A stretch of 64,000 nt of DNA, taken from contig OX352774.1 of the NCBI GenBank assembly GCA_947095535.1, positions 4,340,001 to 4,404,000 on the forward strand, written 5' to 3'. The stretch comes from Poecilobothrus nobilitatus (lineage: Eukaryota; Arthropoda; Insecta; Diptera; Dolichopodidae). The notes below the pieces were generated by a model. It saw nothing but the letters and a program-made list of their open reading frames with translations, did not search any database and was not told the origin of the DNA. The position numbers were made by a program, and so were the translations under genes. Positions 25,613-38,884 of this stretch are shown piece after piece; within the stretch, counting starts at the first letter, position 1, and every line of letters begins with the position of its first letter.

Positions 25613-25717
25613 TTAACGAATTAAATAACCAACAACCTGTTGAAACATTAAATCTTCATTACCCTCGTTATTTACCCAATACCAGTCAACTTTTAAACTT
25701 GTTTTATTTATGTACAT
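25613..25717 (-). CDS. Candidate 34-codon small ORF
   Basis: This is a complete ATG-to-TAA frame with an in-frame stop upstream (25742-25744) and a favourable insect start context (CAAAAATG). The peptide contains VDWYWVNNEGNEDLMF and ends QQVVGYLIR. Two Trp, several Gly, Glu, Asp and Gln codons are unlikely from drifted AT DNA, and GC is near 30 percent against far lower flanks. It has no hydrophobic segment, signal peptide or known small-peptide motif that I recognise. No pyrimidine tract and AG mark it as a terminal exon, so a stand-alone peptide is the simpler reading. A remote relic of a longer gene remains possible. Evidence for expression is absent. Confidence 0.35.
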   Translation of the reverse strand: MYINKTSLKVDWYWVNNEGNEDLMFQQVVGYLIR

Positions 25718-26259
25718 TTTTGTTTTTTTTTTTTTTGTTTTTTAATTCTTTTAAAAACTTTAAATAAGATCAAACAAGATTTTTATCGTTTTTATTGTTT
25801 TGTTTTTTTTTTCCATAAAAAAAAAAACTGAACTGTTTTAAACTGGCGTACATGCTGCATTCATCAACTACTTATTGTTAAAAAAAAACAAAACATTATC
25901 TATATATTATTATCTTAAGATATTTGAATATACTTGACGACTGTACTTAATTTACATCCAATTTGTTAAATGTATTTGAGATTTGTTGAGTCATACTTTT
26001 TATATATGATTTGTTTTTCATATTTTTTTTTTTGTTTTTTGGTTTTCATTGTTTGATATACTTAGTATATAAAGAAGGTATTGCAATTCTTCTGTAGATT
26101 CGACTTTACTTTGAAAATCACATACATATTTTTGAAAACATCTGTCACCTGTATGTAAACTCGATGACTTCATAGAAAATTTAATAACTAAAATATCATA
26201 TAATTTACAATATAGGTACATTCAAAAATTTTTCGAACAGAAACAGGCAAATTTTTTCG

Positions 26260-26309
26260 ACAAACGATAATACATTAGTAATTAAAATTACTAATGTATT
26301 ATCGTTTGT
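26260..26309. repeat. Perfect 50-bp palindrome (24-bp arms, 2-nt centre)
   Basis: The left arm begins ACAAACGATAATACATTAGT. The right arm from 26286 is its exact complement, separated by AA. Either strand could form a cruciform or hairpin. No flanking duplication was seen. Confidence 0.95.
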
Positions 26310-27044
26310 AAATTAATACCCATATAATGTTAAAGTTGTGATGTGCGTATGACCGAAATTTATCACCAAATTAAAGACCGAACTCTAGAACTTTTTTAAT
26401 TCTATTTTAGAACAGCAGGCCATTTATTAGTGGCATAATTATTTAGCTTTTTACATACAAACAAATTTAAAAGCTTCATATAGTTTGAACTTCAATTCAA
26501 TGTTAAATTTTTGTGAGGTGTATCTTAAGTTTAATTTTATTTGTACCTATGTATATCATATATTAAGGGTGTATAAATAAATCATTTTAAACAATTCATA
26601 TTTTTAATCAATAACTAATATAGACATTATAAATTTATTTATTATAGAAATATCCGAACATATTAACTTTTTTTTTTTAGATTACATTTATGATTGTAAG
26701 TATATACGAAAAAGTTAAATGGAGAACACATTGATTTTTGATTTTATAAATTTTGGTAAATCATATGATAATAAACAAAAAAAAATGGCTTTTGTATATA
26801 TTATTTTGTATTTTGTTTAAATTCAACATTGAAATTTCAGGTACAATTGTAACATAAAGGTGTTCAAGTATCTTTTTTTTTATTGTATTATTATTTAGTG
26901 TTGTTGTTTTTGACTTTTTTTTTTATAAGTAACAAAATAATGTACTTATTTTTTTTTTACAAAATTTTCATTTTGGTTAATTTTATTAATTTTTGTTGAT
27001 TTTTTAAGAAAAATTCATTATTATGTAACGTTATTAACACGTTA

Positions 27045-27707
27045 GGGGTATGATTTTTATTTTATTTTTTTTTTTTTTTTATAAAAGCAATTATCATTTT
27101 TTGAACTTTAAATAAAAAAGGCATAGTTTAAGTCGACTGTTAGATTTTAATGTTTTCAATTTATATTTGTTACATATTTTCTTATTATTTTCTTAGTATA
27201 TAAAAATAGGAAAATTTTTATTTCTGTTTTTTAAAAATAGTGATGTAATAATTAAGAAATAGTGATGTCTAACCGTTAAGGTAAATGTTTTTTTGAAAAA
27301 TTTCTTTGATAGTAACCAAATTTGTATTTTGAATATTCGAATTCCGAAACGGGTTAAATTGGCTTGTAATATTCGCATTTTCTTGTGTTTTTTAAAAATT
27401 TTTAACTGAAAATAGTGAATTAGTTGTTTTTACGAAAAAAACGTATAGTTGTACTAAATCGAAAAAAAACTATACTAATTTTTTTGGAAAAAAAAAATTA
27501 AATTTGATCCATCTGTGCCTATAACACAATAATCTATAAACTAAAATTAACCTCCATGGAAAATTGTTTTCATTTTTCGTTATTCTCCTGAAGATTTTTG
27601 CACAGACATTTTCAAAAATATAATTTTACTTTCGTTATGTTTTTTTTTTTATTTTTTATATTATACAACTGCTAAGTAATAAAAATATTGTGAAAAAATC
27701 ATACCCC
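27045..27707. mobile_element. MITE with GGGGTATGATTTTT ends and TA target duplication
   Basis: GGGGTATGATTTTT at 27045-27058 is exactly inverted at 27694-27707 and both ends are bounded by TA (27043-27044, 27708-27709). A TA duplication is the hallmark of Tc1/mariner-like transposition. The 663-bp interior has no transposase. Confidence 0.75.
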
Positions 27708-28204
27708 TAAATACTAATATACCCATAAATTTTAAAATTGTAACACTTTTTTATTTACATATTTTTTTTTTATATAGCTATTCAGTAATTATATATATAT
27801 TTAATTTTTCGAGATAGATAAGTGAATTGTTTAAAAACAAAAAAAAAAACAAAAAAAACCTTAAAATTTAATGTGCCTACAATTGAGACATTCTCTAATT
27901 TAATTGTTCAGAAATTCGTTTTTTTGATTTTATGGTTTAAAATATTGCTTTTGTTAGTTTCAAAAAATATTTTGCTGCATAAGTATAATCATTTACATTC
28001 ATTGTTGAATCACTCATAGTTAAAAGAAAAATATATAATAGAATAAAGCAAGTCATTCAGGTAATTGTTAAAATTAACACAGATAATATTATTATATACT
28101 TAGCTATATAATTAAAAGTGTATACATAATTGCCTTTTTGTTTTTAATTGAATAAAAACAATTGTTATAAAGGCAAATTAAAGTGTTTTTAAGATTTATA
28201 GGAA

Positions 28205-29783
28205 TACGAGGAAGAATACAGTTGACTTTGTCAACTCTTAGATACCCGTACGAACCGTTAGTATGTTCACAGCCTGTCACTCTACTTACAATATTAGTTT
28301 TTTAATATTTTAGTATTTTAAAATAATTTGGGTGAATTTTATAATTTCTAGTACTATGGGTTGTACATATATTCAAACTATATGTTTATATGGACATTCT
28401 TCAAAAGCAGATTCTAACCTTTCACATAACGATTATCAATCCAAAACTTTTTCAAATATTCTATAGAACCATTTAATACTAAGCGGTAAATGTATATTAA
28501 ATTTACTAAGTACAAAACAGTAAATATAATTTTAAATATTATATTATATTATATTTAAATATTCCATTGACAGAATAATTTCTTATAAGTACAATAAAAT
28601 ACATATATGTATGTAAATACGGCACTATATAATATACATATATACTCTTATCATTCACTCACTAGTGGCATATACGATATGTAAATAAACATGATATTAT
28701 ATAAGTATGTATATCAATATCATATAAATAAAAATTCTTCAAGCAACCGTTATGTTGTTTATTTATTTACATTTTTTTGTACTACGCATTTTATCCTCAA
28801 TAATTTCAAATTATCGAGTAAAACAAAATGGAAAAAATTCGTTAAAGAAATTTGTTAGAAAATTTGAAAAAGTCAAGTAACACTTTCGTCAATTATAAAG
28901 TAACCCTATATTATTAAAAAAAGTTGTTAACAGAAATAAGAGTATAATATTAAAGCTTTAATTTTTGTGTATTACTTAAAAAAAATTTTAACAGGTGTTC
29001 AAGTTACATGTGTTTAAAAATAGGAAATTTTCAGTTTTTGACCCCTTACAGCTCCTAAACGGGGGGTGATACAAAAAAAAATTTCTGAAATGACTCATAC
29101 TTATTTTCAAAGATCTAACTTCTGTCAAAATCCAACTTCTGTTTCCAACTTAAACCGTTAAGAAGATAGAAGGGTTAAAGGATTTTGCAAAATTTGAGTT
29201 TTGCATAACGGTAAATTAAGACACCGTATGCCACAAATATATATTTACTGTATATATACTTTTAAAGCTAATAAAAGTAGTAACCGTTTGGCGTTTTCAA
29301 AATGAAGATATATCTTTTACAACTTGTGCTATAACAATTTAAATATAGAGCTTTTTTGAACCTTTAGGGAGCTGTAGCTCCGTAACGGGTGGGGCTACAA
29401 AAAAAAGTTACTAAAAATAAAATTAATATTTTTGTGAGATCTATCAGCAGTTAAAATTTCATAGCCCTATTTCAAAAAAAATGTGGGGATCTAAAAGTTA
29501 GGTGTTCGAGAGCTACCCTAAGTTTTGGTCCAAACTCAACCAACAAAATAGGGAACCTACAAATTACTCCTAGAATATTTTGTGTAAATTTCAAGATTCT
29601 AGCTTTCTTAGTTTTTGAGTTAGCGTGCTGACGGACGGACGGACGGACGGACATGGCTCAAAAGTCTTAGAATTTTTTTCTGATCCGATCCATACCTTTG
29701 AAGGTATATCTAGCTCGCTTATTTCGAGGTGTTACAAACGGAGGAGTAATTTTATTATACCCGATCCTATCGTACGAGTATAA
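28205..29783 (+). repeat. Long non-coding dispersed repeat with (GGAC) tract, copy 1
   Basis: This is a GC-richer block than its surroundings. It has internally duplicated words (AGCTCC.AACGGG.GGGG around 29050 and 29380), a (GGAC)n tract at about 29630-29650 and an end reading TTATACCCGATCCTATCGTA. A diverged copy on the opposite strand lies at about 33950-35600. The class is undetermined; no protein signature was found, and the apparent SVRPSVRQ frame on the minus strand comes from the GGAC tract. Confidence 0.6.
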
Positions 29784-30171
29784 TAGGTAGATGCATATAC
29801 AAGAGGATATGAATATGTAGTAAAAGAAATCGAAACAAAATAAAAATTTAAAGTAACAGAAATTTAACCTTTCAACATAACTGGCTTTTAATTAATCTAA
29901 TAAAAATTGCTAAAGCTTAAAATTCAAACTATCCTCGGTTTTATAATATATCTTTTATCATTTATCCCTTTTTTCTTGTAATGTTTTTTTTTGAATTTAA
30001 AAGCTCAATTAAAATTTTATGTTCCTTTATTTGTATTTTAAAAAACTCTAGTGTTGACCTCTCCAACTAAAAATTACCGTACCTAAATCTGTACCTATTT
30101 CGCTTTTTTTGTATTTTAAGAAAATTTTATTAATAAAATTACGTTATTCGCAGTGACCTTATTATAGGAAG

Positions 30172-30209
30172 CATAAAGTAACTATATACATCTATGTAGT
30201 TACTTTATG
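30172..30209. repeat. Hairpin with perfect 13-bp arms
   Basis: CATAAAGTAACTA (30172-30184) and TAGTTACTTTATG (30197-30209) are separated by 12 nt and flanked on both outer sides by ATAGGAAG-like words. Confidence 0.85.
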
Positions 30210-31892
30210 ATAGGAAGTAGAGAAGAGTTAAATATAATGAAAGAGATGTCATAAAACTTATTAAAACCGATTCAAACCAGATTCATTGTAATACCGTCAA
30301 ATAATATCTTATGTTAATAGCTTAAGTTTTGAATAAACATTTTTCTTTTTTTAAAAGTTCATGAGTAGAACATTTGAAGCATTATATTCTAACATTATTT
30401 AAGGATGGTCTAAATTTTTGATCTGATTAATTGTGAAGGAAAATTTTATGATATCGTTTTCTTGATTTGACATAATAATATGTAAGTAAAGTTAGGTTCA
30501 GATCTGTTTAATAATTAATTATTTATTATTAATTAGTGTCGTTATAAGGAAAAGAATTGGAGAAAAGGTTTAAGTTCACTTACAGTTATAACACCAATTG
30601 AAGGTAATGATATCCTTATATACTTATAAAATAATTACAGAAGGACAATGATTCATTTTTAAAAAAATAAGGAAATGTAATTAATTTATTTGTGTATATT
30701 TTTTTATTTTTATAAATATATAATCGAATTACAGTAAAATCCTTGGATACAATTTTAGAAAACAGAAATTGCATTATTTTCAAGGTTTAAATTGAAAACA
30801 GTGTATTATTTAAATCAAATCATTTTTATTCTTTCATCTTTTTGTTGTCAATTTTTAATTTTATTGACAATAAGTTTCTTTTGACCATTCAATTAATAGT
30901 GTTCTTGTCAACTGATTTAAAGATTCCATATACCTAGTCTGTTTATTATTTTATAAAGTGGCATCATATTTCACCTTCTACGCTTAATTAAAAATGTAAT
31001 AATGTGTGTATATGTAATATGATGTATTTATGAGTAATATATTCAGTACTTTAATGTGATTTCATTTCATGGTTTCGAAAAAAAAAAAAAAGCTAAAAGA
31101 AATAATTAAACTTTAACACTATATCGTATTGTGTTGCTTTTATTGTTCGGCAACAAAGCGAATCAAAATAAAAAACAAAAAAAAAAAAGAACAAAAAATG
31201 AAAAATTCAACCAGACCAAAACGATTACTTGATTTGGTATAACTAAGTAATCATTACTCTTTTTAGTTTCATTGTTGGGATGATGGTAATATTGTTAAGC
31301 AATTTTATGCCAGCTTCCAATTGTTGTATACAATACAATAAGTTGAACTTGCCTTGTTAATCATATTTGCCAACATTTTTTCACCCTTTTTGTTTCATAT
31401 TTTTTATAATTAAAAATATTTAAGCAAAAAATGTAAGTAAAATATTAAAATAAAAAAAAAAATTAACATAATATTGAAATACAAAAAACAAAGAGATAGA
31501 AAAAAATAACAAACATTCCAATAAAATTTTATTTTTGATGGTGACAGAAAAAAAGAGATTTTTATGCCTAATAAAAAAACAAACAGCAGTTCATTTTTAG
31601 AAATATAAAGTAACTTAATAGTTATATACTTAGTAATTTGAAAAATATAGGATCATTTTACTATACCGTGAAATGCAAATATTAACGATGAAAAAGATAA
31701 AATAAAATTAGAAATTTTTTTTATACATAATATCTACCTATATATTAACTATATGTACTGAATGTAATTGTAATTTTAGATGCTTAGCGGAATCATAATC
31801 TTTTGTTATAATATTTTTAGCTAATAAACCATTAGTAAGCTAATAATTTTAAAGATAAGAGTAGAAACCTATTCCGTATCTTTAATCTAATC

Positions 31893-32070
31893 AATGGTGT
31901 AATGGTTAAGATTCCTGGTCTTTGGTTTAAATCCGCCTGGTTCATATAGAATATGACCACCGAATAATCAACAGATTAGTGGAATTGATGATTCTAGAAA
32001 CTGAAGCTAAGTTAAATATGAATAATTAACAACTTAATGGATGTTCTATACTCCTTATAGGTGTGAAAAA
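31893..32070 (+). mobile_element. tRNA-derived SINE family B, copy 1
   Basis: TGGTGTAATGGTTAAG resembles an A box and GGTTTAAATCCG a decayed B box about 25 nt later. The downstream body (GATTCTAGAAACTGAAGCTA, then ACTCCTTATAGG) is shared with the copy at 38885-39240. No target duplication was resolved. Confidence 0.65.
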
Positions 32071-33949
32071 GAAATGAATAAAATTACCTCTAAATAAAAA
32101 AGGTATTAAAGACACATTAAAAAATTTTGTTTCTTTATTAATTAAAAGTTGGATTAAATTACTTCTATGTTTTAAAATAATTTTATTAATGGCATTTGCG
32201 AACACTGTACCATTATTATATATGTAAATTTTTAATTTATTATTATAGCATGGAAAGTTCATTACCAAAATAAAATTTATTAATATATATTGGTATAATT
32301 GTAATAATACGACTTTATAATTATGGTTTAACCGCTTCAAATGAAATAACAATAGGTAAACAATGTTAAATTACAAAATATCTTAACAAATATTTTGTTT
32401 ATTAAATTTTTGAATATTTTGATTATTTTATTACAAAAGTATATAATATGCATATATGTATATAATATATGAAGCATTATTTTTATATTATTATATCATA
32501 ATCAGGATTTATTTGAATTGAATTGAAATTTGAAATTAATTTTTTTTTTTTGTTTTCCAGTTCATTTTAATCCCCCCAATTATTGTTTGTTAAAACGAAA
32601 AAAACTGCTTAAAATAATTTAATAAGATAATGAAAAGTTCTCACAAAATAAATTTTACAATAAATGTACAAAAATATTCGAAAAAAAAAAGCATTTTATT
32701 ATCATTCTTAGTCAAGTTTTAATTTAATTCAATTAATTGTGTGCCATATAAAATTCAATTTTATATAGAAATTATTAAGAATTTTTTTAACCTTTTATTT
32801 TATATAAGAGAGGAAGTCATTAAATAATATACTTGTAATAATATCTTATATTATAATATTGTTAATTATAGATAGATTATATATGTACCTTCAAAATATA
32901 TTTACCCTTCGAAACATCTTGAATAACCATTAAACTCTGAAGGTAAATTCATGTCAATATATTTAAAGCAAAAATGTGAATACATGCAAATGGATGAAAT
33001 TATACAAAATATTATAATAAACTATTATTAATTTAATATATAAAGGGAGGCAATTAATTGTTAATAATTATACGTATAACAAATAGATAATAAATCGCGA
33101 TTTTTATATTAATATATACATATGTATTTTGTTTTATTTATCTGTAGTATAAAGGAAATTGCAGGTTACCAGATAAATTTGCCTTGGTAACGTATCTTTA
33201 AACATAATCGTCAATTAAATGAACGAAAGAATTAATTAATTATGTTTTTAAATGTGTGCATATATTTATAAATATATACTATATCTATATATTATATAAT
33301 ATATTATAGTTGTATTTTATAACAAAAATATACTTATTTTTAATTTATTATAAAATAAAATTTTAAAAAATCTCGGGACTTTCTTTAGTTCCATTATGCG
33401 AAAATGTAATTTGTTGTTGTTATCTTTATAATTGCTTATTATAAAAATTCTAAATATTTGAAATGGATTAGGCATGGTAATTTTTCTTTCATAAAACGAA
33501 ACTGGATTTTCAGTTAAATTTACAATAATGTCTTATAGACGTTTTAGTTGCCTATACGAAATCCCGAACTAATATATAAAATCCAGTAACACAAAATCCA
33601 GTCTAATCTAATCGAAATTATAGTTAGAACCAGATCAAATAATTTGGACTGTGTTATTTTAAACATTATTAAACTGTATTATTTTTTACATTCTATTTTA
33701 AAATATATATTATTATTAATTAATATATGTTTCCTTTACTTTAAAATTTTCAGCTGTCGCCTCCAATTCTCCGCTAAAAAAATTTTTGAATCGGTTTTTT
33801 GTATTAGAACACTACAATAAGCTCTAAATTTACAATATTATTAAAATGTCTATAACGATTTGAAAAAAAACAAAAGACATTATATGTACATGAAATAAAT
33901 ATAAAATAAATATGTGTGGAAACTTTAATGTATATAATATAAAATGCCC

Positions 33950-35600
33950 GTATAGTGTAGAGAGTTGCAGCCACTTTGCACTATGAAATCGATATGGCAT
34001 TACACTAGATATTAAGCGAATTTTTTTTTATATAAAACTCGTGCGTTTTTTAGCACATTTCTAATAAAATGAAAAAAAAAATGCGCCTATTAGATTTACT
34101 CTGTTCGTCCGTCCCCGTCCCTTACATATAATAATAAAAATTCTACAGAGGAAGGTCTCATCAAAAAATTAATCGTTAACTCTCTATACGATATTCAACG
34201 AGCTTGTTGTATACTATATTAGTCAATATTAGTCTTATGAATATATAGGACTAATACATAGGAGCTCTATTTGTTTGCAATAATAAATAATAATAAAAAT
34301 AATAAATAATCAAATAAAACATTATTTTATATTGAATAAAAGAATCGATTTATATAATTATAATATGCGAAATAAATCAAACTTCTATACTTATCACTTT
34401 TTAAAACTTTTAGAATTAATCACTCTTTAGAATTAATAATAGTCTATCTATACCATTGTTTAAAGACGTATAATAAACTCCATGAAAATTTTAAAATAAT
34501 TAATAATATATTAGAATTTAAGCACACAAATAATTAGTTTGCATGTTATTAGCTATAAATTAATTAAATTTAATATTAAACTTATAGTTAAGCGCGATAT
34601 AATTTTGATAATTAATGAATTTTAACGAAATTAATGTAAAAAATAAAAAAAAAACTTTCATGTAGTAATTAATATAAGAACATTCATACATATTCACAAA
34701 ATTGTAAGGGCCATACTACAGCTTCAGCAAGGCTTTTCTTCTTTTGTAAAATATAATTATGTAATTTTTTCAATTTAAAAACGACATTCGACAGGACTTT
34801 TTTTTACCTTTATATATCAATGTCAAAATTATACATTTTTTTTTCTTAAATTTAGTATTTAAATTTACCGTTATGTGAAAATCAAAAACGTTATGTGACA
34901 CCTGTACACATTTTTCTTCGGTATGACATAAAAATTAAAGCTCCAGTAATACATATTATGTTTACGTGTGTTATCGGTTTCTTTTAGTTGCATAGGATTA
35001 CGGAGATACGCTCTCTCAAAATTGCAAAAAAGCCCTATTTTCAAATGTATATATCTCAGGTTCTGCATTGTAATTTTACAATCTAAAAACACTAAAAGAC
35101 CGGAACTTTTTTTACCTTTCTAAAGCAATGTCATAATTATACAATATTTTGAAATTTAGTATTTACATTTATCGTTACGTGAAGACAAAATTTTGCAAGA
35201 TTTTTCTTCCTTTATAACTATGGAATGCTTTTAGTTAGAAGAAGAAGAAAGATCTTTTAGAATCAGTGTTATCTCAGAAAATGTTTTTGTACAACCCTCT
35301 GTTGAAGAACTATTAGGGCTCAAAAATTGAAATTTTGCTCTTTTGAAACACATGTAACTTAAGCACCAGCAAAACTTTTTTCAAAATAAAAGTTACAACT
35401 TTATAATTTTATATGTGTAATGGTTTTTATTAATTATGTCGAGCTCCCTTAAAAATTGATGAGATTGTCTCTTTATTTTTCACATATTGTATGAAATTCT
35501 AAAAAAACTTTAAAATTTTGGTGCAAGTCACAATTCTAAACAGTTTATATTATCTTTTGGAAATGTGCGCTTTTAAAAATCTTTGGATTACATTCTACCC
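33950..35600 (-). repeat. Long non-coding dispersed repeat, copy 2
   Basis: The reverse complement of about 35270-35400 (CTTAAGTTACATGTGTTTC, then a TTTTTGAGCCC block) matches 28990-29070 well. The segment around 34864-34890 inverts the CATAACGGTAAATT word at 29215. CGTCCGTCCCCGTCCC at about 34110 corresponds to the GGAC tract. A ~105-bp segment (34790-34895) is duplicated directly at 35098-35198. Boundaries are approximate. Confidence 0.55.
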
Positions 35601-38600
35601 AGTTTTTTCTGTTAGAAGTTGCTAAAGGGTCAATGGCCGTGATTGTTTTCATCTTTGACAAAACTAAGTAGTTTAATATTCTTTTTATCTATTGCTGGAA
35701 TAGTTATAATTTTTTACTGCATTCAGTTCCCTGGTGAATTCAGCCACTAATAAAATAATTATTGAGTCATTACATTTTTAACAAAATATTTTAAACCAAA
35801 ACTTAATTTTGTTGTAAAATACTAAACTTATAAAATACAAGTTGTATGTACATATATGAAAGCATGCATATGATGGAAATAAACTGCATATACAATGTAT
35901 ATATACATCATATATATTATATATCTATATATAATTTTTTTTTTAGGTAAATACAAACAAATTTAAAAGATAAAATAAAAAATAATAAATTTATTACAAA
36001 AGAATAAAACAAGTTAAATGAAGGTTAACATGTCTTGCATGTTTTGATTTGCTAAAGTCTAAATTTAAAGTGATCCCACAATTTGTTACTCACTGTGTAT
36101 CGGTAAACATAAAAACAAATTAAATAAAAGTAAAAATTATTCCATACACATTTTTATTTTATTTTGTTTTGTTTAAATAAAATTTTAAAACAGTGCATGT
36201 TGCCATAAAAAAATAAAAATTTTTGGTTTTTTAAAAAATTCATGATTATACCAGAATTTATTTATATTTTTACTATTCCACCAATTAGCACGCGATTCCT
36301 AATAGAATATTAATTATTATTACTTATTAAAATAAATTTTGTAAATTTGTAATAACTTTAATAATATAATAAGTACATATACTTATGTATAATATTGTTT
36401 ACAAATGAATTCAACCAAAATAATGATCATAATCATACATACATACATACATAAAATTAATCTTTAAAATGTATGATCTCAAAATGCAATTAAATTTTTG
36501 ATGTGAGATTTTTAAAAATAAGATCACGTTTAAGTTTAACGTGTAAATTTTTTAGATTTCGAATTTTTAAAAAAAAAAAAGTAATAAAAACTATATGAAT
36601 TTATTTCTTTAAGATGAAATTAAATTCGGTTATATGGAATAGAATAAAAAAATATTTAGTACATACATACATATGAATGTATATTAATGTTACTTTTGTA
36701 GGGCCACACTTTGTTCTAACATTATATCAAAGATAATATGATTTTATTTACATACATAATACATATGTATATGAAAGTTTTAAAAGTACTTTGAGCTAAT
36801 ATAAATGCGAATTGATTTGAAGCCGGTTTCACTAAAATCAATCGAAAAATTTTATTTTGTTTACCAGCTTAAAGACTTGAAATTTGAAAGTGTGAAAAAT
36901 GCGGGTTGAAAGCCTTAAATTGACAATTAGATTAAAATTAAAAATTTATCAAAAATAAAAAATAGTTCTTTATTAGTAGGTATTAACTCTAATAAAGGTA
37001 TTAACTTAAGTACAAAATTCATTTGTACTTAATATAATATAACTTACAACTTAGGAAAAGACCCTTGTAAAACATTTTTTAATAATAAAGAGCATCTATA
37101 CCATCATGTATCAAATTTTACTAGATATAAAAAACCTTTTTTTTTTCGTCATAATCCTTATAAACAAACATTTTTGATTTCTACTTTGCAATTTTTCCAA
37201 ATACATAAATAAAAAAAAAAATCACCTTTTTATCGTTTTCGAGCAAACAAATTTACATTTTACACTCATGTTCATGAATTATGGCTAAACGTTGGTTTGC
37301 TATAAAACAAATAACTTTTTCAAATTATTATTTCATGAAAATTTTAATATGTATAATATAATTTTATAATGCAAAAAACCAAAAAATTATATTACATCAT
37401 GTAAATCATCATCAATATTAATTTATTTACCACTACTACTGCTAGGATTACTGGTATTCAATATACTTCTGAGTGTATATATGAATCAACTGAACATTCC
37501 TAATAATTTACAAATTAAAGTCCACTTCTTTTGAGCTACCTTCCAACATATCAAAAATAGAAAACAAAAAAAGACATACAAAAATATTTGTACTCTCGAG
37601 TTAAGTATCGATCCGAGTAATCCAGCAATGCGAAAGATTAATATTGTTGTTTTTCAAAAGTAATTTAATTTAATTTTTTTTCTTTTTTTTTTTTTTTGAA
37701 AATAAGGGATCTATCAGGGACTTAAAAACGAATTACATATATTAAATTTTATTGTTTTAAATATATTTCAATAAAATTACTTTAACCATAAACTTTAATG
37801 TAATATCAATGCCCTTCTATAGAATGTCGAACTAATTTAAAGTCAAAGTCAAAAATAGGGAAACGATACAAAAATATTTTTTGAAAATATTTTTTTAAAA
37901 AAATTTTTTAAATTTCTATTATTATAGCTTTTAAAACTTTTGAATCATTTAAAAGGAGTCCCAATCTATACACAATGGTATGATCCTGCTATCACATGAA
38001 CAAGTGAGAATTAAAAGTTTTCTTTCAATTATACCCAAAATTTCTTTCATCCAATTAAATATAAAGTTAAATTATAATTTTCTTTTTAATACAAAAAAAG
38101 AAAAATAATTCCTTTACAAATTGAATTAATCTTCAGTGGTAATAGCGACTAATCCTTAAAACATCTTATTAAAAATTTTTCAAATCATATGGTATTTTTA
38201 AAAAGAAAAGGCTTTTTTTTTTATACTTATATGGTTTATGAATGCCTACTTATTTAATTACTATGATATTTAATATAATATATGTATGAAATTATAATTA
38301 CTTTAGTATTTTCTTTCATGGTTACAATCTTTTATATTTGAAGTAATGAATTAAGTAACTTTCACGATTGAAATTTAAACAGACCTTGATTTTGTATCAA
38401 GTTGGGGTAATCAATAATCATATTATTCCAGTATTAATATAAATACTATGCATTTCCTATTGCTTTTAGAATTAAATTTAATTATACATACGTATATGTA
38501 TAATTAATAATATTTAAGACTATGGTTTAAAACATATAAATGTATACATATACTTATGTATATGTTTGTATAGATAATCAACGATTAATTAATGTATGCA

Positions 38601-38884
38601 TTCACTTAAATTATATTTAATAAAAATAAAACATTAAATAGGAGGCATTTAATTTAAAATAACAAAATTTTTAAAACTGTAAAAAATAATTTTTTATGGC
38701 CTTAGAAAGGCTTTTTTTTATATAACATTAACTACACTATTTTTTATCTGTTATACGAGCATATAGGCATATATATTTTTTATGCAAATAGTTTTAAGAG
38801 TATTAATAAAATCAGTGTTTCATAAATTGTTTAGCGGAAGTTTAGAAATTAAATAAATGTAAATTCTTTGTATACAGCCAATAA

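Noticed and set aside
29472..29654. Protein-coding frame with SVRPSVRQ start
   Set aside because: The repeats come from the (GGAC)n tract of a dispersed non-coding element; no start context, homologous family or splice signals.
37430..37640. Exon-like GC-richer stretch on the minus strand
   Set aside because: A frame of about 45 codons can be read but contains a poly-Phe/Leu run from AT DNA and lacks paired splice sites or motif.
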